A stretch of DNA of 55,063 nucleotides from Deltaproteobacteria bacterium. GTDB taxonomy: Bacteria > Desulfobacterota > Desulfuromonadia > Desulfuromonadales > Geopsychrobacteraceae. Below the pieces are notes generated by a model, which was not told the DNA's origin, did not search any database, and saw only the letters and a program-made list of their open reading frames with translations. The stretch is taken from positions 1 through 55,063 of the forward strand of contig JAJRQI010000023.1 of the NCBI GenBank assembly GCA_024280335.1. Direction: 5' to 3'. A program made the position numbers and the translations under genes. Positions 42,589 to 51,559 of the stretch are shown here, in pieces (within the stretch, counting starts at the first letter, position 1; every line of letters starts with the position of its first letter).

Positions 42589-43875
42589 ATGAAAAAAGTA
42601 TTAGCAATAATTGCTATGCTGGCAATCCCTGGGATGTCCATGGCCGCAGGTCTGGTCGGTGACTGTTATGACTGTCACACCATGCACAACAGCGAAGCTG
42701 GCCAAGCGGTCGCCCAGATTGGCACCGTGGCTGGGACGACCACAAGTGCAAACCCGATTGCGAACCTGCTGAGGCTTGATTGTATGGCCTGTCACGCGAA
42801 TGATCCGGTTGCTGGAAATAAAATCTGGACGATGCCTGGTGGTTCCGAAGTTCCCCAGGTTGCTCACGGCGACGCAACCGGCGACCTCGCCGGCGGTAAC
42901 TTCTCTTATGGTTTTGTCGGCAACGGCACCGTCAGTCAAGTACACAACGTTAAAGAACTGTTCACGGCCGGGTCGGAAGACTACACTCCTGCGTTCGGCA
43001 ACCCGCCGGGCATGGTCGGCGATGGCTCCACGCACACCGATATTTTCACAACTAGTGGTGGTCCTGGTGCCTATGACCAGTTCACCTGCGCCGGCGCTCG
43101 CGGCTGCCACGGTACCCGTGCTCAGTTAGTCGGTAACGGCACCGGCAACATCAAGCGGGTCGGCATGGCCGCCATCAGCGGCGCTCACCACTCCAGCTAC
43201 GATGGTGCCAAGGATGCAACTAACTATACCGCAGGCGCAGGAACCCATGACGGTGCGAAAGTTGCTGAAGGCTACCGTTTTATTCCGGGCCTGAAGGGTT
43301 ATGGAAATGAGCAGGCCGGCGATCGCTGGGAGAACTTTGATGCGAACTCGCACAACGAGTACTACGGCGATGCCGCCGGCGGCCTCACGGTGACTGGCTG
43401 TGACAACTGCCACAACGGTTTCACTGCTGTCAACGCCACCATGAACGTGCCGAACAACTCGGTGAGCGGTTTCTGCTCCACCTGTCACGGCAACTTCCAC
43501 TCTTCCGGTGCTGCTAACGACGTTGTTGATAACGGCTTCAGCGGAGCGTTCTTGCGTCACCCGTCTGACTACATCATTCCGAACCAACGCGAGTACGCAG
43601 CCTACACCGCTTACGACGTCAGCGCTCCGGTTGCCCGTCCGGCCTTGGCTACCGCAACCAGCGCTCTTGTGACTCCGGGGACCGACATGGTCATGTGTCT
43701 CTCCTGCCACCAGGCGCACGGTACCGCCAATGATTACATCCTGCGCTTTGACTACGCGACCATGACCGCTGGTGGCTACCCGACCATCTCTGCTGCACGG
43801 GCTGCAGGCGGCTGCCTGGCCTGTCACACCGAGAAGGGCGCTGCAATCCAGTCTAACGGATTACCTCTTCCATAA
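42589..43875 (+). CDS. OmcS-like multihaem c-type cytochrome
   Basis: A 428-residue exported cytochrome (signal peptide ending MSMAAG). Six standard CXXCH sites are present (CYDCH, CMACH, CDNCH, CSTCH, CLSCH, CLACH) plus one CX5CH (CAGARGCH). The start of the mature protein, CYDCHTMHNSEAG, resembles OmcS (CEGCHTMHNSLGG); CLSCHQAHG and the late RHPSD also match. OmcS polymerises into conductive extracellular filaments in Geobacter sulfurreducens. Low complexity, Gly/Ala/Thr-rich sequence suits an extracellular protein. GGAGG precedes the ATG, and a sigma-54 promoter drives it. Filament formation here is inference. Confidence 0.8.
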   Translation: MKKVLAIIAMLAIPGMSMAAGLVGDCYDCHTMHNSEAGQAVAQIGTVAGTTTSANPIANLLRLDCMACHANDPVAGNKIWTMPGGSEVPQVAHGDATGDLAGGNFSYGFVGNGTVSQVHNVKELFTAGSEDYTPAFGNPPGMVGDGSTHTDIFTTSGGPGAYDQFTCAGARGCHGTRAQLVGNGTGNIKRVGMAAISGAHHSSYDGAKDATNYTAGAGTHDGAKVAEGYRFIPGLKGYGNEQAGDRWENFDANSHNEYYGDAAGGLTVTGCDNCHNGFTAVNATMNVPNNSVSGFCSTCHGNFHSSGAANDVVDNGFSGAFLRHPSDYIIPNQREYAAYTAYDVSAPVARPALATATSALVTPGTDMVMCLSCHQAHGTANDYILRFDYATMTAGGYPTISAARAAGGCLACHTEKGAAIQSNGLPLP

Positions 43876-43924
43876 TAAGGGAACTGACGGGGAACTGAAT
43901 TCCGTCGTAACCTGATCTGAAATA

Positions 43925-43970
43925 CCGTTACCCGGTGCGTTGCGACGCGCCGGGTAACGGTTTCTTTTTT
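43925..43970 (+). terminator. rho-independent terminator of the OmcS-like gene
   Basis: CCGTTACCCGG (43925-43935) pairs with CCGGGTAACGG (43950-43960), with further GCGT/ACGC pairing inside, followed by TTTCTTTTTT. Confidence 0.9.
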
Positions 43971-44243
43971 GGTAACTTCAACATAAACGAATGACGCCAG
44001 TTTAAGCTCTTTTTGCCGGAGTAACGCAGTAAACTCGGGACTGTCCCCAGGGTCATCGGGGGCTGTCCCAGAAGTTTACGGGCCATGAAACTCTGGTGCT
44101 TCGCGCCGCAAAATCCTGGGACAGCCCCCTCTAAAACAAAAGAGCGCGGGGACAGTCCCGGTTTTGCTGACATTTTCCCCCTGTACTAGCGCCATGCGGA
44201 TGACAGACGTTATTGTCGATAGTTCGAATTGTGCTGAAGTTAC
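43971..44243. repeat. palindrome-rich repeat element with GTAACTTCA ends
   Basis: GGTAACTTCA at 43971-43980 and TGAAGTTACC at 44235-44244 bracket the segment. Within it are two nested inverted repeats: CGGGACTGTCCCC (44036-44048) with GGGGACAGTCCCG (44148-44160), and GGGGGCTGTCCCAG (44058-44071) with CTGGGACAGCCCCC (44116-44129). These look like REP/palindromic elements often mobilised by Y1 transposases; no transposase gene is present. Confidence 0.7.
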
Positions 44244-44718
44244 CTTTTTTGAAGATTTGGACTGCCGGTTTGCTTGCTGCCACAAATGGGCCGGAGTCGG
44301 TAGACTGATTTTCGAATAAAATCTTGCAATTAGTGACTTGAGGGGAGGCGTTGAATCGGTTAGGATGCTCGTTTAATGGTGCTGTGGTCGAAATTGTTCG
44401 GTTCCGGGTGCCGTTAAAGTGTCGGTGCACATCGCGCGTAACCTTTATCCCGAGGGGCTGCCCCCGGGTATCGGCTGCCGACTGCAGCATAGGCGGGCAA
44501 TCCCCACTTTAGAGAATCCAGGAGGCTGTCCAACAATCGATGACCGGCTGCAAACCCGGCTGTTTGGCCCATATTTCAGCTCCTTTTCGGCCCATAGCTA
44601 CGGCTATGAGCTCTCAAACGAGCCTAAATCTGTTCTCAAACTTCCGAATTTTCGCTTCGGCCCTTATGGTCGGTCAGCATCCTAGGAGACTCAGCTTCGG
44701 CCCGAGTTACTGATTTGA
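44244..44718. other. non-coding gap before the outer-membrane barrel gene
   Basis: No convincing gene is seen. A GC-rich hairpin (CCCGAGGGGCTGCCCCCGGG) lies at 44450-44469. The segment 44515-44690 looks like a degenerate dispersed element: it starts GGAGGCTGTCC, carries the palindrome CATAGCTACGGCTATG at about 44592-44607 and ends near CATCCTAGGAGAC. Its open frame of 88 codons on the plus strand arises from the repeat and is not accepted. No promoter is obvious for the operon that follows. Confidence 0.45.
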
Positions 44719-46878
44719 ATGCTTTTTCCTGTCCGCTACCTTAAACCGTTACTTGTTCTGCTGGTTCTGTTTGTGGTGGTGTGCGTCCCCGCTGTCGTGT
44801 TCGCCATCAACCTGAATGGCATCTGGACCTATCGCGAAAGCGGTGCAGACAGTGGCGAGACCTTTCGTGAATTACGGCAGAACTATTCCTTAGGGGTCGG
44901 TCCGACCCTGACCTTTAAACCCAGCCATGCGCTGACGGTCAACGCTTCGGTCGGCTATACTCAGACCAACCAGGTTGACGGTCAGGAGGAGCGCGCCGGT
45001 CGGACGATTACGCCGACCGCTGGCTTTACCCTGACGAACGACCTTTTTTCGGCCCGGTTTTTTGGTAATACTACCAGTTCTCGGTCGGATGGCGGAGATG
45101 GGTCGAGCAGTACTAACTGGGACGCGACCCTTACCAGCCAGTGGGATGAGCTTTATGTTCCCAAGTTGTTCTTCTCTTATGGGGAGTTCGGGGATTCCCA
45201 GGGGGCTGGCATCGTTTCGCCAAAAACTCAGAGTCAGGATCTCGGCGTCGGCGTCGATTGGGATCTTTATCTTGCTGAGATCTCCTACTATTACCGTCAG
45301 GCGCGCTTCGAAGACCTGCCGACCACCAAGTCGCATTTTGTCAAGCTTAAGACGGCGGGCAGATTCTGGGATAACCGCATCGCCTTTACGCTCTCCCAGC
45401 AGGTCCAGTTCGAATCTCAGGAGATAGACGGCGGCGCACTGGCAGGGGGCGCTGATGTGCCGGTTGGCAGCCAGGTCCGCACTGCAATCAGTCCTAATGA
45501 CACCCCTGTTGAATACAGCGACGACGTGAACAGGATTCCGGGGCGCGATTGGTTGAGGTCTGCCCCGTTTCCATCCTCTCGGCTCCCTTATTCTGCTTCG
45601 GAGCAAGTTCTGATTGCGATTGACCCGCCGACAACCCGCCGGATCGGGGCGGTAGAAATCAGTTTCAATGCTGTTTTGGATCCCGGTGTCGGCAGCAGTA
45701 ACTGGGATCTCTATGAATACCGACCCAGCAGCGACGACTGGGAGCTGATTGGTCCTAATATTACCAAGACTCAAGAGTTTGACGATGGAACGATCAGACG
45801 GCTGCGCTTCGAGATTCCGGAAACCGATCGGGAGTTCGACCGGGAGTTCCTGCTTGCGAGCGACAGGCCGAGCAGCAGGGGGGGGAGTGCCGGGGAAATA
45901 ATCAACGTTGAGGTTTTTGAAATTTTTTCCGGTTCGGGCCGGATGATCCAGAGTTATCAGACCAACGCCGGAGTCCAGATGCGGTTCAGCGAAACCCTCT
46001 CATCTTCGCTGGGCCTGACCTACACTGGTGATAAATTGGAAACCGATGGCGGTGGCGCAGACGATATTGATACCGATATAGTGACGACCAGCGCTAATAT
46101 CAGCTGGCGGCCATTTCCCTTTTTGACCGCCTCTCTCGGAGGCAGTGATTACCGGGAGCTGAAAATGGGTGAAGAACAACGTCTGAATCGGAACTATACG
46201 CTGATTGTCAATGCGGCCCCGCTGCCGACCATGAATGTCAGTTTTGGCGCGCAGTTAGACGAACGATACGGGGTTATTCTGGAAAGCGGTGCTGCTGACA
46301 TTGATCAGAAAACTCTCGAAACGCTGCGCTACAGCATCAGCGGCAAGGCGCAGATTTATCCCGATCTTTCCGCGAGCTTTAACATGTCATACACCGAAGG
46401 GCACCGCTGGCTCAAGGATGAGGGCGCTGACACGGGGCAAGTTGTCAACACTACGGGGCAGGACGGGCGCCTTGACCTGAACGCCAAACTTTACAAAAAT
46501 CTCACCGCTGACCTTATCACTCGTTTCTTTCGCTCGGTGAATGAAGGGATCGGAGTTGAATCGGGCTCTGCGGAGCTTGGTCTGCGCTTTCGGCTTTCCG
46601 AACTGTTGCTGGTTCGTGGCAGCTACAGAACGGATTTTATCGGCGAAGGTCGCCCCGATTCGTTAAGTCTCAGGGTGCAGACACGTTTGCTGGATACAGA
46701 CAAGACGCGTCTGGAGACGGAATTTAGTCATACCCAGGCCGAGGTCGTGGTGGAAACAATCTCCATTAACGGCAGCTGGCGGGCCAGTAAGAATATCTCG
46801 CTGATCGGACGCGGAGGGTATAACTTTGGCGAGGTGAACAGCTACGATTTAACATTAGATTTGCTCATTGGGATCTAG
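44719..46878 (+). CDS. large outer-membrane beta-barrel (porin of a putative cytochrome conduit)
   Basis: A 719-residue protein. A signal sequence (LLVLFVVVCVPAVVFAINLNG) is followed by alternating amphipathic strands typical of a barrel of perhaps 20 or more strands, with Gly/Ser/Asp-rich loops. A compact insert at about 255-410 (for example DWELIGPNI, TIRRLRFEIPE) resembles a globular domain. The protein ends in DLTLDLLIGI, lacking the usual terminal aromatic. It begins the gene series leading to 26- and 16-haem cytochromes, so it is the likely barrel sheathing a cytochrome across the outer membrane. The family name is not known to me. Confidence 0.75.
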   Translation: MLFPVRYLKPLLVLLVLFVVVCVPAVVFAINLNGIWTYRESGADSGETFRELRQNYSLGVGPTLTFKPSHALTVNASVGYTQTNQVDGQEERAGRTITPTAGFTLTNDLFSARFFGNTTSSRSDGGDGSSSTNWDATLTSQWDELYVPKLFFSYGEFGDSQGAGIVSPKTQSQDLGVGVDWDLYLAEISYYYRQARFEDLPTTKSHFVKLKTAGRFWDNRIAFTLSQQVQFESQEIDGGALAGGADVPVGSQVRTAISPNDTPVEYSDDVNRIPGRDWLRSAPFPSSRLPYSASEQVLIAIDPPTTRRIGAVEISFNAVLDPGVGSSNWDLYEYRPSSDDWELIGPNITKTQEFDDGTIRRLRFEIPETDREFDREFLLASDRPSSRGGSAGEIINVEVFEIFSGSGRMIQSYQTNAGVQMRFSETLSSSLGLTYTGDKLETDGGGADDIDTDIVTTSANISWRPFPFLTASLGGSDYRELKMGEEQRLNRNYTLIVNAAPLPTMNVSFGAQLDERYGVILESGAADIDQKTLETLRYSISGKAQIYPDLSASFNMSYTEGHRWLKDEGADTGQVVNTTGQDGRLDLNAKLYKNLTADLITRFFRSVNEGIGVESGSAELGLRFRLSELLLVRGSYRTDFIGEGRPDSLSLRVQTRLLDTDKTRLETEFSHTQAEVVVETISINGSWRASKNISLIGRGGYNFGEVNSYDLTLDLLIGI

Positions 46879-46946
46879 AACAGGGGTAAGGTATGGGAAT
46901 GTTGGAAACGATAGGTCGGTCCGTTTTTTCACTGGGGACGGAGAGA

Positions 46947-47507
46947 ATGAAGATTAAACTGATCGTGGCGGTATTGCTGGGTGGTGTTGTCTTTTTGTCC
47001 GGGTGTGGCGGCAGCCCCAGCCTGACCCAGTCTTACATGCGGGAAAATGCGAGCCTCTCTTATATCAAAACTGTTGCCGTGCTGCCGTTTGAAGGCAGCA
47101 AGCGGGCCCCCCGAATCCGGGAATTGACGACAACCCAGTTGTTGGCGTCCGGGTTGGTCGATGTCATCGACAAGGGGCGAGTCGACAGCTTTCTGCAGCA
47201 GGAGGCGATTCCGCCAGCTGAGGCGCTCGACAATTTTACCATCAAGCGGATGGGAGAGAGCCTCCAGGTTAACGCTATTTTGCGTGGCTCGGTTGAGCAG
47301 ACAGAAGGAGTACGCGGGAATTCGACATTTACGGAAATGATCATTACTCTGCGTCTGATCGATACCGAAACCGGCTTGCTGCTCTGGCAGGCCAGCGGCA
47401 GGGGCTCCGGCTATTCTTTACTCGACCGCATGTTCGGGTTTGCCCCGAAGGACTCTTTTACCGTGACTCTGGATCTGCTCAACGCATTGTTTGCGACCAT
47501 GCGTTGA
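46947..47507 (+). CDS. TolB-N/CsgG-like lipoprotein
   Basis: A 186-residue lipoprotein (lipobox LSGC, Cys near residue 22; VVFLSGC). The core reads IKTVAVLPFEG, then RELTTTQLLASGLVDVIDKGRVDSFLQ and INAILRGSVEQ-type strands, ending in LRLIDTETGLLLWQASG, which is the alpha/beta layout shared by CsgG, GNA1162 and TolB N-terminal domains. The frame extends to 46893, but the ATG at 46947 gives the lipoprotein signal and has GGAGAG just upstream. It is the first of three related modules in this operon. Confidence 0.75.
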   Translation: MKIKLIVAVLLGGVVFLSGCGGSPSLTQSYMRENASLSYIKTVAVLPFEGSKRAPRIRELTTTQLLASGLVDVIDKGRVDSFLQQEAIPPAEALDNFTIKRMGESLQVNAILRGSVEQTEGVRGNSTFTEMIITLRLIDTETGLLLWQASGRGSGYSLLDRMFGFAPKDSFTVTLDLLNALFATMR

Positions 47508-47773
47508 GGTCGTTTCAGCTTCTGTTGTATCGGCGTGGGCGAATCTGTCGGCAGCCCGGTTTTCAAGGATTGCCTGGTGTGCATTCGCGCAGTCGCGAGG
47601 TGCCGTTTTTTGGTTCGCTTTCTGCGTGATTCCACGTAATTGTTTTGCTGCCGCCGGGTTATTCTATGGCGCCCATCTGCTCTGTTTTCGTGCGGGAAAG
47701 CACTTGCAGCGGATGTCAATACCCGCCACAGTCGGCCGACGGATAAAAACGCACGACCAAGGATAGAAGTGAT
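47508..47773. other. 266-nt gap, no clear feature
   Basis: No convincing gene, terminator or promoter is visible. A plus-strand 91-codon frame (47491-47766) has no family features, a Cys/Phe-rich composition unlike its neighbours and no ribosome-binding site. Confidence 0.4.
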
Positions 47774-49282
47774 TTGAGAGTGGAACGAAATTTGCTTTTA
47801 CTGGTCTTTCTGGTCTTGCTGATCAGCGCTCCCGGGGTTGCCGGCGCCGCCGGCGCGCCGATCGCGGTTTTCCCCCTGCAGGAACTGGGGGAGTCGCGAA
47901 ACGGTGTGAACCTGGCGCTGACCAAAGAGCTGACGGAGCGTCTTGCCAAGAGCGGCAACGAGATTATCGGGATGGAATCGATGATGGCCTTTATGGCCAT
48001 GAACCGGATCCGCACCCCCGGCTATCTCGATACCGTCAATATTTCGCGGTTGCGGCGAGATCTCGGTGCTGCATTTATCCTCTTCGGAACGGTCACTGAA
48101 CGAAAAGAGCGCCCGGAGGCGAGAATCGGCTTGACTCTCAACCTGGTGCGTACCAGTGATGTGCGGACTGTCTGGGCATATGTCAATGGCCGCAGCAACA
48201 GCGAGGAGCGCAATGTGCTCGCGATTGCCGAGCCGACGTCGACCGACGCCCTGGAAGCGATCCTGCTTGCTGAGCTGCTCCGTGACTGGCCGTGGCAGAT
48301 TATTAACGAAGAACAGTTTGCCGGCGCCCTGGAGCTGGACTCGGTTTTGCTACGGCCGCTGAACGTACGCCCCGGCGGCGAGGTTTCCTGCCGGGTCAGA
48401 TTGGAGAATACCTGGGGAAACGGGCAGCCGCCGCGGGTGTTCTTCAAGGCGAATGAGCAAATTTATCCGGCCACTGTGGGCGCTGATGGGGTCACTTACG
48501 AGGGGAGCTGGATCGCCGGTGAAGACAACGTGCGAGTTCCGGTGACCCTGGTTCTGGACTGGCCGGTTTTTGACCGGACGGAATCGGCCCTGTTGGGAAA
48601 TTACCTGGTCGATGGCACGCTTCCCCTTTTTAGACTCGAATTGCTTGGCGCCAAAAAATTGGCTGATCGCCGGGTTTTCGATAAGCAAGTGACGATTATT
48701 CCGCGGATGATCATTCGCAAGCAGCTGGCGCGCTGGCGGCTGTCTTTTTACTTTGAAGGCGTAGAGCGGGCGATAGGTCACATGGAGGGGGAAGGAAATC
48801 TGCCGAATGGTTTCGTTTGGCGGGGGATGCGTGGCTTGGAGGATCGGGGAGACGGGGACTACCGGATTCAGGTGGAGGTTTGGGACAAGGCGGGCAATAC
48901 GTATCAGGTGACGGAAAAGGTCGAACTGCTGCGCAGCAGTCCCCAGGTTGAACTGGCGCTGACACATTCCGAAACAGAGGTTGTCGCGGATCTGGAGTAT
49001 TCCGGCAAGGTTCCCTTGAGTTACTGGCGGCTCGAGATGTGGACTGAAGAAGGAGTGATCCTGACACAGGTCGAAGGGGAGCATCTGCCGATCTCGATCG
49101 ACATGCAACTGCCGGAATCGGCGGAGGGCCGGGGGATCGAAGGGATTATTTTCTCCCGGGATGTCCTCGGCAAGGAGTCCCGGCAGAAGGTTTCGCATTT
49201 TTTGCCGAGTCTGTCTGAACTGGCGCAACAAGAAAAAGAGAAAGACGACGGGGTTTCGAAAAGTTGGGTTGATGAATTCTAG
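47774..49282 (+). CDS. exported TolB-N/CsgG-like protein with Ig-like C-terminal domains
   Basis: A 502-residue exported protein (signal LLVFLVLLISAPGVAGAAG). The N-terminal module (about 28-175) starts APIAVFPLQELGESRNG and contains ERLAKSGNEIIGMESMMAFM and RRDLGAAFILFGTVTE, close in layout to the lipoproteins on either side. Two or three beta-sandwich-like domains follow (about 195-270, 310-400, 405-480). The C-terminus is acidic. The frame starts with TTG at 47774; a GTG at 47780 is the alternative. Context suggests a periplasmic assembly factor of the cytochrome system. Confidence 0.7.
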   Translation: MRVERNLLLLVFLVLLISAPGVAGAAGAPIAVFPLQELGESRNGVNLALTKELTERLAKSGNEIIGMESMMAFMAMNRIRTPGYLDTVNISRLRRDLGAAFILFGTVTERKERPEARIGLTLNLVRTSDVRTVWAYVNGRSNSEERNVLAIAEPTSTDALEAILLAELLRDWPWQIINEEQFAGALELDSVLLRPLNVRPGGEVSCRVRLENTWGNGQPPRVFFKANEQIYPATVGADGVTYEGSWIAGEDNVRVPVTLVLDWPVFDRTESALLGNYLVDGTLPLFRLELLGAKKLADRRVFDKQVTIIPRMIIRKQLARWRLSFYFEGVERAIGHMEGEGNLPNGFVWRGMRGLEDRGDGDYRIQVEVWDKAGNTYQVTEKVELLRSSPQVELALTHSETEVVADLEYSGKVPLSYWRLEMWTEEGVILTQVEGEHLPISIDMQLPESAEGRGIEGIIFSRDVLGKESRQKVSHFLPSLSELAQQEKEKDDGVSKSWVDEF

Positions 49283-49319
49283 TCGTCTGCTGATCAATAG
49301 GCTGCTAGCAGGAATCGAG

Positions 49320-49952
49320 ATGACGCGGGCGATGACTTTGTGTAAGTATAAGTATTTTCTGCCGACTTTCTTCCTCCTGGCTTGCGTCGGCTGTTCTCCG
49401 CTGTTGCCGTGGACTGACGGGGTGCCGATGCACCGTGAGGTGTCATCGTTGCCGTCTGAGAGCGGTTGCCGGATCGCCGTCCTTCCCTTTCTGAACGATT
49501 CGGAGTTCCCCCAGGGGGGGCTTCTTGTCCAGAAGGTGTTTGCCGCCCAGCTGCTCTCTTCCGGCGAGCATCTACTGACCCCGGAAGGGGATATCGTCAA
49601 GGCTTACCAGCAGTTGCATCTGCTTCCCGGCGCCGCGCCGACGCTGGAACAATTACGGATAGTCGCCGATCGGGTCAATGCCCCGCTGCTGCTGACCGGA
49701 ATTATCCTCGAAATGCGCGAGGGGCGCAGCGAACATCAGACTATCAACCCGCAGCTGATCCTGGAAGTCGAGCTGCGCGATCCCGCCAGCGGTGAAATCC
49801 TCTGGACGATGTTCCACCGTCGTAAAGGGACCGATTACAATAAAACAATGCATTTCGGTACACTGCATACAGTGACCGGCCTCTGTCGACAAATGGCCGA
49901 GGAAATAATCAATCTCTGGTATGAAAAAGGATTTTCCCAATGCAACGAATGA
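49320..49952 (+). CDS. second TolB-N/CsgG-like lipoprotein
   Basis: A 210-residue lipoprotein (FFLLAC lipobox; a second cysteine at VGC is also possible). The core CRIAVLPFLNDSEFPQGG, then QLLSSGEHLLTPEGDIVKAY, LLLTGIILEMREG and LRDPASGEILW repeat the layout of the neighbouring modules. The ATG at 49320 has AGGA 6 nt upstream; earlier in-frame starts overlap the previous gene and spoil the signal. It overlaps the parvulin-like gene by 13 nt, so the pair is translationally linked. Confidence 0.75.
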   Translation: MTRAMTLCKYKYFLPTFFLLACVGCSPLLPWTDGVPMHREVSSLPSESGCRIAVLPFLNDSEFPQGGLLVQKVFAAQLLSSGEHLLTPEGDIVKAYQQLHLLPGAAPTLEQLRIVADRVNAPLLLTGIILEMREGRSEHQTINPQLILEVELRDPASGEILWTMFHRRKGTDYNKTMHFGTLHTVTGLCRQMAEEIINLWYEKGFSQCNE

Positions 49953-51559
49953 TTTCGATTTTGGCCCTGCTGCTTTGTTTTACTCTGCTGCCGGAGGCTG
50001 CGCGGGCGGGTTGGTTTTCTAACGATACCTTGCTGACGATCGACGGAACAGAGCATACGGTGGAGGATTTCAAGCGCTGGTGGCAATTCTGGCAGGAGAA
50101 AGACCAACCTTTGCCGGAAAGCCCTGATTTTTATATCGACTGGCTGCTCCTCAAAGAGGAAGCGGAGCGGATGGATCTGGCCAATGCCCCCGGTTTCAAA
50201 AGGAAGGAGCGGATTTTCCTGCAGTCGCGCGGGCTGCTGATGCTCAAGAACGAGGCCGTCGACAGCCAGATCAAAGTGACTGATGAACAAATCGAGGCGC
50301 GTTACCAAGAGAAATATCTGCCGCGCTGGCTGATTCAACGGCTGCAGTTTGTCGACGAGGAAGCGGCGCTGAAGGCATGGCAGGAACTGAGTGATGGTAA
50401 GGTGACGGTTGCCTCGCTGCTTGAACGAAGCGTCGAAGAGGGTGGCCCGGAAGGCTCTGGCGAAAGCTGGTTGCGTCCCAAGGGGACCGATCCGGGCTGG
50501 GTCGCGATTTTGCAAAAAAAATCGATCGGCGAAGTGGTTGATCCCGAGCTGCACAAGAAGGGGAGCGCCCTTTACTACATGAAGGACAGCGACAATGGCA
50601 GTGAAGAATATCTGGGCACGGTTCGGGGCGAGATCAGCAAGACTCTCTGGCGTGAGCAGGAGGATCAGCTGACGGCAGAGCTGCTCAAGGATCTGACCGA
50701 AAAGTACCAGATGAAAATCGATGAAGAGCGACTGGCTGCTATCGATCTGACGGCCGAAGACAGTACCTTCAGCGACGAACTGGTGATTACCAGCAGCAAG
50801 GAGAATGTTTCGGAAAAGCAGTTTGTGGCGGTCGTTCGCAAACTGGCGAAAACCCGGCCGACGGCGATGATGGCCATGACGGATGAGAAACTGGCGCAAA
50901 AATTCAAGCTGGAGACGGCGAACAACATTATCCATCAGAGTGTCACGAACTGGTGGACGCTGGATCGTCACTTCGAGAAAGAGGAGCCGTTCAAGTGGTC
51001 CTATCGGTTCAATTATAACTACCGCTTGGTGTCGATGCTCGAACAACAGCTTTTTCAGGTGAAAGTTAAGCCTACCGAGGAAGAGCTCGCGCTATTGTAT
51101 CAGGAAAAGGCCAAGTTCTATATCGTGCCGGCCCAGGCAAAGCTGTATATTGTCGACGAAACCCAGGGTCCGATTGATAAAATCTGGGCCGAAGTCGCCG
51201 TTGGTAAGCCGTTTAAGCAGGTAGCCCGGGAGTATCTGGGCCGGTCGGTGCGACCTGTCGAGGCCCCGTTGAATCATCTTGACCCACAGGTCAAGGGTGT
51301 CGTTGCCAAGCTTGCGGTAGGAGAAACCAGCCAGATTTTCAAAGCCCAGGACGCTCGGGTCTTGGTCCACCTGGTCTCGCGGACTTCAAAACAGCCGATG
51401 CCGCTGGAAAAGATAAAAGACTCACTTCTTTCCGGGTTTATACGGGAAAGTTTTGACAAGGCGCGCAAGGCGTATCTGGAAACACTCAGATCCAGCACCA
51501 GGATTGAGGTGGATGAGGGGAATTGGAAATCAATTCAGAAGGAACTTGGAGGCGCATGA
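49940..51559 (+). CDS. periplasmic parvulin/SurA-like peptidyl-prolyl isomerase
   Basis: A 539-residue exported protein (signal LALLLCFTLLPEAARAG). The SurA-type N-terminal helical region begins LTIDGTEHTVEDFKRWWQFW. A degenerate rotamase-like domain lies at about 130-225 (WLIQRLQFVDEEAALKAWQE, with GESWLRPKGTDPGW), and a second at about 370-475 (AKLYIVDETQG, AVGKPFKQVAREYLG). Such chaperones help outer-membrane barrels and secreted cytochromes fold. It overlaps the genes on both sides, placing it between the lipoprotein and the 26-haem cytochrome. Confidence 0.8.
   Translation: MQRMISILALLLCFTLLPEAARAGWFSNDTLLTIDGTEHTVEDFKRWWQFWQEKDQPLPESPDFYIDWLLLKEEAERMDLANAPGFKRKERIFLQSRGLLMLKNEAVDSQIKVTDEQIEARYQEKYLPRWLIQRLQFVDEEAALKAWQELSDGKVTVASLLERSVEEGGPEGSGESWLRPKGTDPGWVAILQKKSIGEVVDPELHKKGSALYYMKDSDNGSEEYLGTVRGEISKTLWREQEDQLTAELLKDLTEKYQMKIDEERLAAIDLTAEDSTFSDELVITSSKENVSEKQFVAVVRKLAKTRPTAMMAMTDEKLAQKFKLETANNIIHQSVTNWWTLDRHFEKEEPFKWSYRFNYNYRLVSMLEQQLFQVKVKPTEEELALLYQEKAKFYIVPAQAKLYIVDETQGPIDKIWAEVAVGKPFKQVAREYLGRSVRPVEAPLNHLDPQVKGVVAKLAVGETSQIFKAQDARVLVHLVSRTSKQPMPLEKIKDSLLSGFIRESFDKARKAYLETLRSSTRIEVDEGNWKSIQKELGGA

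Noticed and set aside
42383-42592. 69-codon gene in the OmcS-like leader
   Set aside because: No ribosome-binding site, polar low-information sequence, and it overlaps the next start; the region is better explained as a leader.
44419-44685. 88-codon plus-strand gene
   Set aside because: The frame arises from a degenerate repeat with palindromes; there is no ribosome-binding site or family match.
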